From contig NZ_BCYT01000005.1 in assembly GCF_001598335.1 (NCBI RefSeq), positions 1-64,000 on the forward strand: DNA of 64,000 bases, written 5' to 3'. This DNA comes from Sphingobium abikonense NBRC 16140. GTDB lineage: Bacteria; Pseudomonadota; Alphaproteobacteria; Sphingomonadales; Sphingomonadaceae. This document shows, in pieces, positions 37,814-46,025 of this stretch. The translations under genes were made by a program, and so were the position numbers. The notes under the pieces are model-generated. The model saw nothing but the letters and a program-made list of their open reading frames with translations, did no database searches and was not told the DNA's origin. Numbering within the stretch: position 1 is the first letter of the stretch; each line of letters begins with the position of its first letter.

Positions 37814-39079
37814 TCAGGGCCGCGCCTGCCCGGTCCCCCGGACAATCCATTTATATGTCGTCAGCCCTTCCAGCGCGACCGGCCCACGCGCATGCAATCG
37901 CCCGGTCGAAATGCCGATCTCCGCGCCCAGCCCGAACTCGCTGCCATCGGCGAACTGGGTCGATGCGTTCCACATGACAATCGCGCTGTCGACGGCGTTG
38001 AGGAAGCGCTCGGCCCGCGCGCCGTCTTCGGTGATGATCGCATCGGTATGATGGCTGGCATGAGCCGCGATATGGGCGATCGCCTCGTCCAGCCCGTCGA
38101 CCATCCGGATTGATACGATCGCGTCCAGATATTCGGTGTCCCAATCCACCTCCTGCGCGGTCTTCACCCGCGCATCCATGCCCTGCACCGACTCATCGCC
38201 CCGCACTTCGCAGCCCGCCTCGATCAGCGCCCGTACCAGGGCCGGCCCTTCCGCATAAGCCCGGTCGATCAGCACCGTCTCGGTCGACCCGCAAATGCCG
38301 GTCCGGCGCATCTTGGCGTTCACCACTAGCTTTTCCGCCATCGCCGGGTCGGCCGCGCCATCGACATAGCTGTGGTTGATGCCGTCCAGATGGGCGAGCA
38401 CGGGCACACGCGCTTCCTCCTGCACCCGCGCCACCAGGCTCTTGCCACCGCGCGGCACGATCAGGTCGACAAACTCCGCCGCCTTGAGCAGCGCACCGAC
38501 CGCCGCGCGATCGGTCGTCGGAACCAGTTGCACCACGGCGGCCGGCAGGCCCGTCGCGACGATCCCCTCCAGCATGGCGGCATGGATGGCGCGATTGCTT
38601 TCCTTCGCCTCGCTGCCGCCGCGCAGGATCACCGCATTGCCCGCCCGCAGGCACAGCGCGGCCGCGTCAGCGGTCACATTGGGGCGGCTTTCGTAAATGA
38701 TGCCGATCACGCCCAGCGGCACGCGAACGCGGCTTAGTTCCAGTCCATTGGGCCGCACCTGCCGGTCGATGATCGATCCCAGTGGGCTGGGGAGCGTCGC
38801 GACCTGTTCGACGCCAGCCGCCGCGCCCGCGATCCGCCCCTCGTCCAGCTTCAACCGGTCCAGCATGGCGGCGGACAGGCCATTGGCCGCGGCATTTTCC
38901 ATATCCCGCGCATTGGCGGCGATGATCGCCGGGGCCTGGTCGCGCAACGCCTGCGCGGCGCGGCGCAGGGCATCGGCCTTCTGCGCGTCGCTCGCCTGCG
39001 CAATGGTCGCGGCGGCGCGGCGCGCCCGTGCGCCCATGGTCGCGATCAGCATTTCGGGGGTCTGTGTCAGGTCGTTCAT
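37814..39079 (-). CDS. proA: Glutamate-5-semialdehyde dehydrogenase (gamma-glutamyl phosphate reductase)
   Basis: A 421-residue enzyme reducing glutamyl-5-phosphate in proline synthesis. The catalytic cysteine is in NAKMRRTGICGSTETVLID; VPLGVIGIIYESRPNVTAD and LCLRAGNAVILRGGSEAKES are family blocks, and the C-terminal ISTGRLHARGPVALEGLTTY is typical. ATG 39079 is chosen over an upstream in-frame codon at 39094. proB is not in the window. Confidence 0.96.
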   Translation of the reverse strand: MNDLTQTPEMLIATMGARARRAAATIAQASDAQKADALRRAAQALRDQAPAIIAANARDMENAAANGLSAAMLDRLKLDEGRIAGAAAGVEQVATLPSPLGSIIDRQVRPNGLELSRVRVPLGVIGIIYESRPNVTADAAALCLRAGNAVILRGGSEAKESNRAIHAAMLEGIVATGLPAAVVQLVPTTDRAAVGALLKAAEFVDLIVPRGGKSLVARVQEEARVPVLAHLDGINHSYVDGAADPAMAEKLVVNAKMRRTGICGSTETVLIDRAYAEGPALVRALIEAGCEVRGDESVQGMDARVKTAQEVDWDTEYLDAIVSIRMVDGLDEAIAHIAAHASHHTDAIITEDGARAERFLNAVDSAIVMWNASTQFADGSEFGLGAEIGISTGRLHARGPVALEGLTTYKWIVRGTGQARP

Positions 39080-39232
39080 CGCATGTCTCGCCACTCGGTC
39101 GCGCGGCGACTTAGCATGAAAGGCGGGCGATCCAAAGCCGGCGGCCGGACCATGGGTCGCATATGATCCGGCAGCCGACAGACAGCGATGCTGTCACGCC
39201 GACCCTTCTAGCGATTCGCCCAAGCCGACGCA

Positions 39233-39248
39233 TACCCCGCCGGGGGTA
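39233..39248 (-). terminator. Short hairpin after the LuxR gene
   Basis: TACCCC (39233-39238) and GGGGTA (39243-39248) form a 6-bp stem with a GCCG loop, 20 nt past the stop of the LuxR gene. No U tract follows on the minus strand, so it may be a pause or mRNA-end stem rather than a true intrinsic terminator. The remaining 39080-39267 holds no gene I can see. Confidence 0.3.
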
Positions 39249-39267
39249 AGGTCACCATGCCGTACCG

Positions 39268-40368
39268 TCACTGCATCAGCAGTCCCACCAGCCGGACCAG
39301 CTGCGCCTCGCGCCCGCAGCCGGTCTTGTCGTAGATGCTGCGCAGCTGCACCTTGAGCGTCTCGGGCGTCACCCCGCGCGCGGCGGCGACCTGCTGCCGG
39401 CTTTTGCCGGACGCGATGCGCACGGCGATGTCAGCCTCTGCGGGCGTCAGCTGAAACATGCGCATCAACTGCTGCGCCTGACGATCGGCAGGCGGGCCGG
39501 TGCGCGCGACGATGATGGCGCGCGGCGCAAAGGGCAGCGCCCATGGACGCGCGGGCAAGGGATAGCATTCGACCGACAGGCGCACATGGCCATCCTGATC
39601 AGTCACGATCACCGGGTCTGCGGCCAGCGCAGGCGCAGCCAGAACGGCGCGCACGGCCCGGGCCAGAGCGCGGCTGTCTGCGGCCCGATCACAGGTCAAA
39701 TATCCTTCGGCCAGCCGCAGAACGCCTATGCTCAGCAGCGCCTCCGCCGCCGGCGTCATGCCGCCCACCCGCCCCGTGGCATCGACCAGCCAGCAGGCGC
39801 GATCCATCGCCTCGAACGTGCCCGCGAGCAGCGCGAATCCCTGCCGCTCGATCGCCTGCTGCAACCGCACCGCCGCACGGGCATGGCCGGCAATCTGACC
39901 AAACAGGTCGCGCTGCTCGGGCGTGGTGCGCCCATCTTTTGCCGATCGCAGCAAGGCCAGCCCGATCATCCCGTCCGGCCCGACGTGCATGCGGGTCTGG
40001 CATCCGTCGAAAATGTCGAAATCGGCGCATAAATCCAGATAGTCCGCCTCACCCAGCCTCTGGCGAGCCTCGTCATAATGCGCCTCATGCACGATTGCCG
40101 GCTGGTTCGGTAGCAGGTCAGCGCCGACCCGATAATTTACGCTGGGGGAGCCATGATCGATGGACAGGCTGGCTGGTATCAGGGCGGAGTCGACATCACT
40201 GATCCAGTTGAATGCCGCGCCCGTCGGACCAAAGCCTACCATCTGTCCATGCTGCGATCCCGTTGCCTGCGCCATTGCCCGCAACGCCTCGTCCCACCGA
40301 TGCGGCTCCAACGCCGCAGCGGTGAAAATATCCGCCCATTGTTCGCCATTCCCGACAGCAGATGCCAT
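39268..40368 (-). CDS. LuxR-family transcription regulator
   Basis: A 366-residue protein with a C-terminal LuxR helix-turn-helix (LTPAEADIAVRIASGKSRQQ, then VAAARGVTPETLKVQLRSIY). The N-terminal 290 residues form a sensor-like part (ATGSQHGQMVGFGPTGAAFN, then FGQIAGHARAAVRLQQAIER) without a receiver signature, a form common in orphan LuxR-type regulators of sphingomonads. ATG 40368 has AGGTGG upstream; GTG 40380 is an alternative. The inducer and targets are unknown. Confidence 0.85.
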   Translation of the reverse strand: MASAVGNGEQWADIFTAAALEPHRWDEALRAMAQATGSQHGQMVGFGPTGAAFNWISDVDSALIPASLSIDHGSPSVNYRVGADLLPNQPAIVHEAHYDEARQRLGEADYLDLCADFDIFDGCQTRMHVGPDGMIGLALLRSAKDGRTTPEQRDLFGQIAGHARAAVRLQQAIERQGFALLAGTFEAMDRACWLVDATGRVGGMTPAAEALLSIGVLRLAEGYLTCDRAADSRALARAVRAVLAAPALAADPVIVTDQDGHVRLSVECYPLPARPWALPFAPRAIIVARTGPPADRQAQQLMRMFQLTPAEADIAVRIASGKSRQQVAAARGVTPETLKVQLRSIYDKTGCGREAQLVRLVGLLMQ

Positions 40369-40475
40369 CGCCAGCCCCACCTGTTACCCCCGACTTTCGT
40401 CCTCTACAAAAGGGGCCAAGTCAATCGCCAGGCATAGCGAACAAAGATGCAGCCGTTGACGAACTTCGGACAGTC

Positions 40476-41123
40476 TCACGCCGCCTGAGCCAATGCCTCG
40501 TCACTGGTGGCCCGAATCACTCGGCACGGCGGAATATTGCGCCACTCCAGCCGATCGCTGATGGCACCGAAGACCGGCGTCAGCAGGCGCATCACATAGC
40601 GCGAATATTGATAAATGAGGAACTCGCCGCCCGGTCTAAGCGCCGCGCGCGTCTCCGCGCAGATCGCCGCACCCACGCCATCCGGCAACGTCGAAAAAGG
40701 TAGCCCGGACACGACATAATCGGCCTGCTGATATCCCGCCTCACGAATGAAGCGGCGCACATCGATGGCCGACCCGTGCACGACACGCAGCCGGGAGTCG
40801 TCGATCTGCGCGTCCAGCCAAGCCACGAAATCCAGATTGAGGTCGATCGCGATCAGCGTCGCATCGGGATGCATCCGATCCAATATCGGGCGGGTGAAGG
40901 TGCCGACGCCCGGTCCATATTCCACGAACAACCGCGTCCGCTCCCAATCCACCGGCTCCAGCACGGCGTCGACCAAGGTGCGAGACGACGGGATCACCGA
41001 CCCGATCATGCCCGGATGCTTCAGGAACTGGCGGAAGAAGATGGTCCACTGCTTCAGGAAGGAGCCGCCATGGGTGCTTTTGAAACCTGAGTTATGCTTG
41101 TCCTTGAAGGGGAGGGACGCCAT
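40476..41123 (-). CDS. Class I SAM methyltransferase, PmtA/rRNA-dimethylase-like
   Basis: A 215-residue soluble protein. SAM motif I is LFVEYGPGVGTFTRPIL (about 65-81); the acidic loop DLNLDFVAWLDAQ and VVSGLPFSTLPDGVGAAIC follow. Sequence resembles phospholipid N-methyltransferase (PmtA-like) proteins, with KQWTIFFRQFLKHPGMIGSV near the N-terminus and FLIYQYSRYVMRLL late. No clear Shine-Dalgarno sequence supports a start; ATG 41123 begins the conserved part. Phosphatidylethanolamine methylation is possible but not proved here. Confidence 0.78.
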   Translation of the reverse strand: MASLPFKDKHNSGFKSTHGGSFLKQWTIFFRQFLKHPGMIGSVIPSSRTLVDAVLEPVDWERTRLFVEYGPGVGTFTRPILDRMHPDATLIAIDLNLDFVAWLDAQIDDSRLRVVHGSAIDVRRFIREAGYQQADYVVSGLPFSTLPDGVGAAICAETRAALRPGGEFLIYQYSRYVMRLLTPVFGAISDRLEWRNIPPCRVIRATSDEALAQAA

Positions 41124-41212
41124 CAAAACCGCCTGTCTGTCATGTTCGTTTCGGCCTCGCAAAATCAGAGTCCGCTGGCAAGCGGCTTTGCGGGTCATGG
41201 GGCGGTAACGTG

Positions 41213-41243
41213 CGGATGACGGAAGTGTTCATTCCGTCATCCG
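41213..41243. promoter_or_regulatory. 12-bp inverted repeat between the Cdc48-like gene and the methyltransferase gene
   Basis: CGGATGACGGAA (41213-41224) and TTCCGTCATCCG (41232-41243) are a perfect inverted repeat around a 7-nt loop. It begins 8 bp past the stop of the Cdc48-like gene and about 90 bp upstream of the methyltransferase ATG. There is no U tract on either strand, so it may be an operator for the methyltransferase or a weak terminator. Confidence 0.45.
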
Positions 41244-41250
41244 CGCGATC

Positions 41251-43539
41251 CTAGCGTTCTCGGGCGCGCAACATGCCCGGCGACACGAAGCCGATCGGAT
41301 CGAGCTGCATCGCGCTCTGCTTCAATGTCGCCTGGATCTGCTCATATTCGCGCTCCATCTCCGGCGTGACGGATGCACGGGTTTCGTCCAGCGCCGCCTC
41401 GAAATGCGCCATGGTGACGGCATCGACCGACAGTGACTGACGAAGCGCGATCAGCCCCGCGCGCCGCGCAAGGTCTTCCAGGTCCGCGCCGGTAAATCGC
41501 TCGGTTCGATGCGCCAGCGCATCCAAGTCGACATCGTCGGCCAGCGGCATCTTGCGCGTGTGGATATCCAGGATGCGGCGGCGCCCCGCTTCCTCTGGCA
41601 CCGGCACATAGACGAGTTCGTCAAACCGACCGGGCCGCAATAGCGCAGGATCGACCAGGTTGGGCCGGTTGGTCGCGCCGATCACTACGACGGACTGCAA
41701 CTCTTCCAGACCGTCCATTTCGGCGAGGATCGTGTTCACCACCCGCTCCGTCACCGCCGGCTCGCCAAGCCCGCCGCCGCGCGCCGGGACCAGGCTGTCC
41801 AGTTCGTCGATGAAAATGACCGTGGGCGCCACCTGTCGCGCACGGGCGAAGAGGCGGGCAATCTGCTGCTCGCTTTCGCCATACCATTTGCTCAGCAGGT
41901 CGCTGGACTTGGTGGCGATGAAATTGGCCTGCGCCTCACGTGCGACCGCCTTCGCCAGCAGTGTCTTGCCGGTGCCCGGGGGACCATAAAGCAAAAAGCC
42001 TTTGGCCGGACGGATGCCGATCCGGCGGAAGGCATCCGGGTCCTTGAGCGGCAGTTCGACGCCTTCTTTCAAGCGCATTTGCGCATCATCCAGACCGCCA
42101 ATGTCGGACCAGCCGATATTGGGCGCCTGCACCATCACCTCGCGCATTGCGGACGGCTGCACCCGCTTGATCGCGGACATGAAGTCCTCGCGCGTGACCG
42201 ACAGCTCTTCCAGCACATCGGCCGGGATCGTCCCTTCCTCCAGATTGAGGCGCGGCATGAAGCGGCGCACCGCTTCGATCGCCGCTTCGCGGGTAAGCGC
42301 GGCCAGGTCAGCGCCGACAAAACCGTAGGTCATCCGCGCCAGTTCGGTCAGGTCGACGCGATCGCCAAGCGGCATGCCACGGGTGTGAATACCCAATATC
42401 TCACGGCGGCCGCGCTCGTCCGGCACGCCTACGACAATCTCCCGATCGAAGCGGCCGGGCCTGCGCAATGCTTCGTCGATGGCTTCGGGCCGATTGGTCG
42501 CCGCGATGACCACCAGATTAGTGCGCGGCTCCAGCCCGTCCATCAGCGTCAGCAATTGCGCGACCAGACGCTTTTCCGTCTCGCCGGTCACATTGCCGCG
42601 TTTGGGCGCGATCGAATCGATTTCGTCGATGAACAGGATCGACGGCGCGGCCTTGGCCGCCTCTTCGAAAATCTCGCGCAGTTTCTTTTCGGATTCGCCA
42701 TAGGCCGAACCCATTATTTCCGGGCCGTTGATCAGGAAGAATTCGGCTTCCGATTCATTGGCGACCGCGCGGGCAAGCCGGGTCTTGCCCGTGCCCGGCG
42801 GTCCGTGCAGCAGGACACCCTTCGGCGGATCAACGCCCAGCCGCTCGAACAATTCAGGATAGCGAAGCGGCAGTTCGACCATCTCGCGCAGCTGGTCGAT
42901 CGTTTCGGCCATGCCGCCGACATCGTCATAGGTAACGTCCGCGCGGCGGGATTCGCGCGGCTCCTCATATTCGGCGCGCAGTTCCACCTCAGTATCCGCA
43001 TCGATGTGAACGATGCCCTTTGGCGTCGTCGACACCACGACCAGCCGGATTTCCTGCAAGGCATAGGCGGGCGCCGCGAGCATCTGGCGCAATTGCGGGG
43101 GCATATCCCCTGGGGGCACCTGTTGCTGCCCAGCCGTCGCCACGACATCGCCCGCCGCGAGCGGGCGTTGAAAGAACACGCGCTTCAGCGCCTCTGGATT
43201 GCCTTGCAGGCGCAAGTTATTTTGTGCAGGCGCGAACACAACGCGCTGCGCCGCCCTTGGCTCGGCCTTGCTGATCTGAACGAAGTCGCCGGACCCGACG
43301 CCGGCATTGGCGCGCTGCAATCCGTCGAGCCGCAGGACATCCAGTCCTTCATCCTCCTTATACGGCCGTACCACGCGCGCGGGCGTGCTGCGTTTGCCCA
43401 CGATTTCGATGACGTCGCCTTCGCTAAGCTGCAACTGGGCCATCACCGCCAGTGGCAAGCGCGCCAATCCGCGCCCTGCATCCTCCGGCCGCGCATTGGC
43501 GACCTGTATCCTTCGTCCGGTTTGTTCCTGATCAGCCAC
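41251..43539 (-). CDS. Cdc48/VCP-like AAA ATPase
   Basis: A 762-residue bacterial relative of p97/Cdc48. The N-domain (residues 1-190) has [20 protein letters not shown]. Two AAA modules follow: D1 with Walker A GPPGTGKT near 246-253 and Walker B LFIDEID, and D2 with a second GPPGTGKT and IFIDELD. Probable hexameric unfoldase; ubiquitin is absent in bacteria so the partner is unknown. GTG 43539 is chosen because family sequence begins at [17 protein letters not shown] and GGGGAAG lies upstream. A six-codon frame (43532-43552) overlaps this start. Confidence 0.92.
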   Translation of the reverse strand: MADQEQTGRRIQVANARPEDAGRGLARLPLAVMAQLQLSEGDVIEIVGKRSTPARVVRPYKEDEGLDVLRLDGLQRANAGVGSGDFVQISKAEPRAAQRVVFAPAQNNLRLQGNPEALKRVFFQRPLAAGDVVATAGQQQVPPGDMPPQLRQMLAAPAYALQEIRLVVVSTTPKGIVHIDADTEVELRAEYEEPRESRRADVTYDDVGGMAETIDQLREMVELPLRYPELFERLGVDPPKGVLLHGPPGTGKTRLARAVANESEAEFFLINGPEIMGSAYGESEKKLREIFEEAAKAAPSILFIDEIDSIAPKRGNVTGETEKRLVAQLLTLMDGLEPRTNLVVIAATNRPEAIDEALRRPGRFDREIVVGVPDERGRREILGIHTRGMPLGDRVDLTELARMTYGFVGADLAALTREAAIEAVRRFMPRLNLEEGTIPADVLEELSVTREDFMSAIKRVQPSAMREVMVQAPNIGWSDIGGLDDAQMRLKEGVELPLKDPDAFRRIGIRPAKGFLLYGPPGTGKTLLAKAVAREAQANFIATKSSDLLSKWYGESEQQIARLFARARQVAPTVIFIDELDSLVPARGGGLGEPAVTERVVNTILAEMDGLEELQSVVVIGATNRPNLVDPALLRPGRFDELVYVPVPEEAGRRRILDIHTRKMPLADDVDLDALAHRTERFTGADLEDLARRAGLIALRQSLSVDAVTMAHFEAALDETRASVTPEMEREYEQIQATLKQSAMQLDPIGFVSPGMLRARER

Positions 43540-43555
43540 GCGGCTTCCCCATCTT

Positions 43556-43573
43556 TCTCGTTCCGAAACGAGA
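43556..43573. promoter_or_regulatory. Hairpin in the leader of the Cdc48-like gene
   Basis: TCTCGTT (43556-43562) and AACGAGA (43567-43573) pair perfectly over 7 bp with a 4-nt loop, 17 nt upstream of the GTG start. On the minus-strand RNA the loop is UCGG. It could be an operator or a stem affecting translation of the ATPase gene. Confidence 0.4.
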
Positions 43574-43625
43574 TAGGGAACGCAAAGCCGGTCGGAAAGA
43601 CCCTGCCGATGTGGTGACCTATAAC

Positions 43626-43655
43626 AAAAAAAGGGCCGACCCGGTGGGCCAGCCC
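43626..43655 (-). terminator. Rho-independent terminator of the candidate sRNA
   Basis: On the minus strand GGGCTGGCCC (43655-43646) pairs with GGGTCGGCCC (43642-43633) through ten pairs, two of them G-U, across an ACC loop. Seven T (43632-43626) follow at once. It is among the best intrinsic terminators in the window and points toward the Cdc48-like gene, 87 bp before its start. Confidence 0.9.
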
Positions 43656-43686
43656 GTAAAGTTTTAGGAGAGGATGCCTGAAAGGC
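43626..43686 (-). ncRNA. Candidate anti-Shine-Dalgarno small RNA
   Basis: Predicted RNA of about 61 nt. At its 5' end GCCU, a UUC loop and AGGC make a small stem; then comes an unpaired segment with CAUCCUCUCCU (43676-43666) and an A/U stretch; then the 10-bp terminator hairpin with seven U. Promoter-like TTGCGA (43720-43715) and CACATA (43697-43692) are 17 nt apart. The unpaired part complements ribosome-binding sequences. The shape recalls alphaproteobacterial Hfq-bound sRNAs (suhB/mmgR type, Rfam RF00519), but I could not test membership. Confidence 0.6.
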
Positions 43687-43712
43687 CTGTCCTATGTGCA
43701 TTGCAATGCGTT

Positions 43713-43728
43713 CTTTCGCAAGTGCGAA
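43713..43728. promoter_or_regulatory. TTTCGCA/TGCGAAA inverted repeat at the sRNA promoter
   Basis: TTTCGCA (43713-43719) and TGCGAAA (43722-43728) form a perfect 7-bp inverted repeat with a 2-nt centre. It overlaps the predicted -35 hexamer of the sRNA, so a bound regulator would block it. Similar TTGCAAAAAATGC and TTTTTCGCATTTT stretches lie nearby (43742-43776). The regulator is unknown; the adjacent LysR protein is one candidate. Confidence 0.45.
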
Positions 43729-43876
43729 ATGAAAGTTGGGGTTGCAAAAAATGCATCTTGCCATTTTTCGCATTTTCCTGCTCATTGCGGACAGGATGCT
43801 TGAAACCGGGAAGCGCGCCGTTCGATAAAGAGAATTGACGCGGCGCAGCGGATCGGCTTCGGACTTGTGACAGATT

Positions 43877-44758
43877 ATGCGCAGATTGCCGCCCCTTACG
43901 GCCCTGGAGGCCTTTGTTCAGGTCGCCCGCCTTGGCTCCGTCAAGGCTGCCGCGGAGGAACTTGCCTTGTCGACGCCGGCGCTCAGCCGCCGCGTCCAGG
44001 CGCTGGAGCGATTCATTGGGCGGCCGTTGTTCGACCGCAAGCATCAGGCGCTGGAGATCAATCTCGACGGTCAGCGACTGCTCGATGATATCGCGCCAGC
44101 GCTGGATTCGCTCAGCCAGGCGCTGGAAAATATTCAGAGCGGGGGCAACCAGCTGCGCCTGCGGCTCGCCGTCATGCCGCTGTTCGCGACGCAGCGCTTG
44201 TTCCCGCATCTGGGTCGGCTGCGGCAACAGCATCCGCAACTGCATATCGACATTGAAACCACGCCCCATGCCGTGGCGCGGCTCGGCGAAGGATTGGACG
44301 CTGCGATCGTCCTGATGGCCAAGGACATTGATCCGGCGCTGTACGCGCATGAACTCGACCATGAGCAGGTCTATCTGATCGGACGGCGACAGTTGCTGGA
44401 AGGGCCTCAGGCGCTCAAATCGCCCGAGGAACTGGCGCAGCAGACGATCCTGCTCCACCGCGACATGGCCTTGTCCTTCGATGCTTGGAAGGAAGCCGCG
44501 GGCCTTCCCGACTTGCAACCACTGGCCGTCGACAATTATGATTCGGGCCAATTGATGCTGGAAGCGGCCGCGCAGGGGCTGGGCGTGGCCGTCATGCACG
44601 CCAGCCATTTCGAGCAGTCCAAGGACCCCCGGCTCGTGCGGCTGTTTCCCATCCACGTCGAAAGTCCCTATCGCTATTTCTTCGTGTGCCGCCCGCGCGC
44701 GCTTCAGACGCGGGCCGTACGCATCTTTCGCGACTGGCTTGTGGCCGCGGAAATCTAG
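43877..44758 (+). CDS. LysR-family transcription regulator (GcvA-like)
   Basis: A 293-residue LysR regulator with a winged helix at about 5-65 (LPPLTALEAFVQVARLGSVK, then AAAEELALSTPALSRRVQAL). The effector domain runs from about 90, with LRLAVMPLFATQRLFPHLGR and AAAQGLGVAVMHASHFE. The N-terminal form PPLTALEAF is typical of the GcvA subgroup. It is divergent from the sRNA/Cdc48 unit and upstream of the diguanylate cyclase; its ligand cannot be told. Confidence 0.93.
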   Translation: MRRLPPLTALEAFVQVARLGSVKAAAEELALSTPALSRRVQALERFIGRPLFDRKHQALEINLDGQRLLDDIAPALDSLSQALENIQSGGNQLRLRLAVMPLFATQRLFPHLGRLRQQHPQLHIDIETTPHAVARLGEGLDAAIVLMAKDIDPALYAHELDHEQVYLIGRRQLLEGPQALKSPEELAQQTILLHRDMALSFDAWKEAAGLPDLQPLAVDNYDSGQLMLEAAAQGLGVAVMHASHFEQSKDPRLVRLFPIHVESPYRYFFVCRPRALQTRAVRIFRDWLVAAEI

Positions 44759-44820
44759 GCCGCACAAGGCGATACGGTTCTTTAGCGCCACGCATTTAAG
44801 CCTTTCCTTGCGTGGCCGTT

Positions 44821-45990
44821 ATGAAGGTCATGATCGGGGCACCATCTTCATCCGCCAATGCGCAACACGGGCTGACCGACCGCCTGGCACGGTGGGCGAA
44901 GGGACTGTCCGGGCGACCGGATGAGCCGCAGGAGGCTGAGGCGGCGACCCGACAGCGGGCCGGCACCGCCGCCAATCGCGAAATCAACCGGCGGCGTCAG
45001 CTTTATGCCGACATTGGCGACTTCCTCTTCGCGCATGATCTGGACCTGACGGCAATCAATTTCAGCGTCGCGCTCGATTATCTGACCGGCGCGAATATCG
45101 GCGTCGAAAAAGCCATTCGCGCCGTCATGATGGAACGCGGCAAGATCACCAATGGCTGGGTCGAAACCCTGGCCGCTGAACAGCGCGCGGATGAGGTCAC
45201 GCCCGAATCGCTCGCCACCATGTTGGACAAGGTGGAGGAAAATCTCGACCAGTTCACCGGCCTGATGCACGAATCGCGCAAGTCAGCGAAGGATTATGGT
45301 GCGGCGTTGCAGGAGCAGGCGAAGGATCTGGCTGACGTGGCCGAGGGCGAGCCGGTGCTAGCCCGCCTGGTCGGGCTGACCCGGTCGATGGTCGAAAAAA
45401 CGCGGGCCGTGGAAACTCAACTGCGCGAGAATCAGAAGCAGACGCAGGCGCTGAAATCCAGTCTGGAAACCGCCCGTCGCGCTGCCGAACAGGATCATCT
45501 GACCGGCCTGCCCAACCGCCGCGCCTTTGAAGCGCGGTTGCGGGACGAAGTCGCGGAGGCCCAGGCGGCGAACGAGTCCTTGTCCATCGCCTTTTGCGAT
45601 ATCGACCATTTCAAAGCCATCAACGACACCCACGGCCACGATACCGGCGACCGTGTGCTGAAATTCGTGGCGGGCTTGCTTGCCAAGGTATCGGATGATC
45701 GTTGTCATGTCGCGCGACATGGCGGCGAGGAATTCGTGATGCTGTTCAGGGGCAAGACGGCTGCAGAGACATGCGAAGCGGTCGACGAAGTGCGCGAAGA
45801 CCTTGCCAGCCGCAGCTTGGTCAACCGCACCAATGGCGAACGCATGGACCGGGTGAGCTTTTCAGCGGGCGTCGCCAATGTTTTGGCCTTTGACGATCCC
45901 CGCGCCGCGCTCAAGGCTGCCGACCGCGCGCTGTATCTGGCCAAGGAACATGGCCGCAACCGCGTCTATCTGGCCGCCGAGACGGATTGA
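44821..45990 (+). CDS. Diguanylate cyclase (GGDEF)
   Basis: A 389-residue cytoplasmic protein making cyclic di-GMP. The GGDEF domain fills the C-terminal part: DHLTGLPNRRAFEARLRDEV, FCDIDHFKAINDTHGHDTGD and RHGGEEFVMLF (GGEEF at 301-305), so the active site is intact. The RxxD product-inhibition site expected five residues earlier is absent. The N-terminal 200 residues are helical with a long coiled region (SMVEKTRAVETQLRENQKQT) and no recognised sensor domain. ATG 44821 is preferred; GTG 44812 and ATG 44830 are alternatives. Confidence 0.92.
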   Translation: MKVMIGAPSSSANAQHGLTDRLARWAKGLSGRPDEPQEAEAATRQRAGTAANREINRRRQLYADIGDFLFAHDLDLTAINFSVALDYLTGANIGVEKAIRAVMMERGKITNGWVETLAAEQRADEVTPESLATMLDKVEENLDQFTGLMHESRKSAKDYGAALQEQAKDLADVAEGEPVLARLVGLTRSMVEKTRAVETQLRENQKQTQALKSSLETARRAAEQDHLTGLPNRRAFEARLRDEVAEAQAANESLSIAFCDIDHFKAINDTHGHDTGDRVLKFVAGLLAKVSDDRCHVARHGGEEFVMLFRGKTAAETCEAVDEVREDLASRSLVNRTNGERMDRVSFSAGVANVLAFDDPRAALKAADRALYLAKEHGRNRVYLAAETD

Positions 45991-46025
45991 CCGTTTGGCC
46001 GCGAAGGCCCGCCGGCCTTGGAATC

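Larger units (their letters stand above)
43540..43876. other. Divergent region between the Cdc48-like and LysR genes
   Basis: 337 bp without a protein gene. It contains the leader hairpin (43556-43573), a rho-independent terminator (43626-43655), a candidate minus-strand sRNA (43626-43686) and its promoter-like sequence, and the inverted repeat TTTCGCA/TGCGAAA (43713-43728). The LysR promoter should lie at 43800-43876. Because a terminator faces the ATPase gene, that gene needs its own promoter or regulated read-through. Confidence 0.55.
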
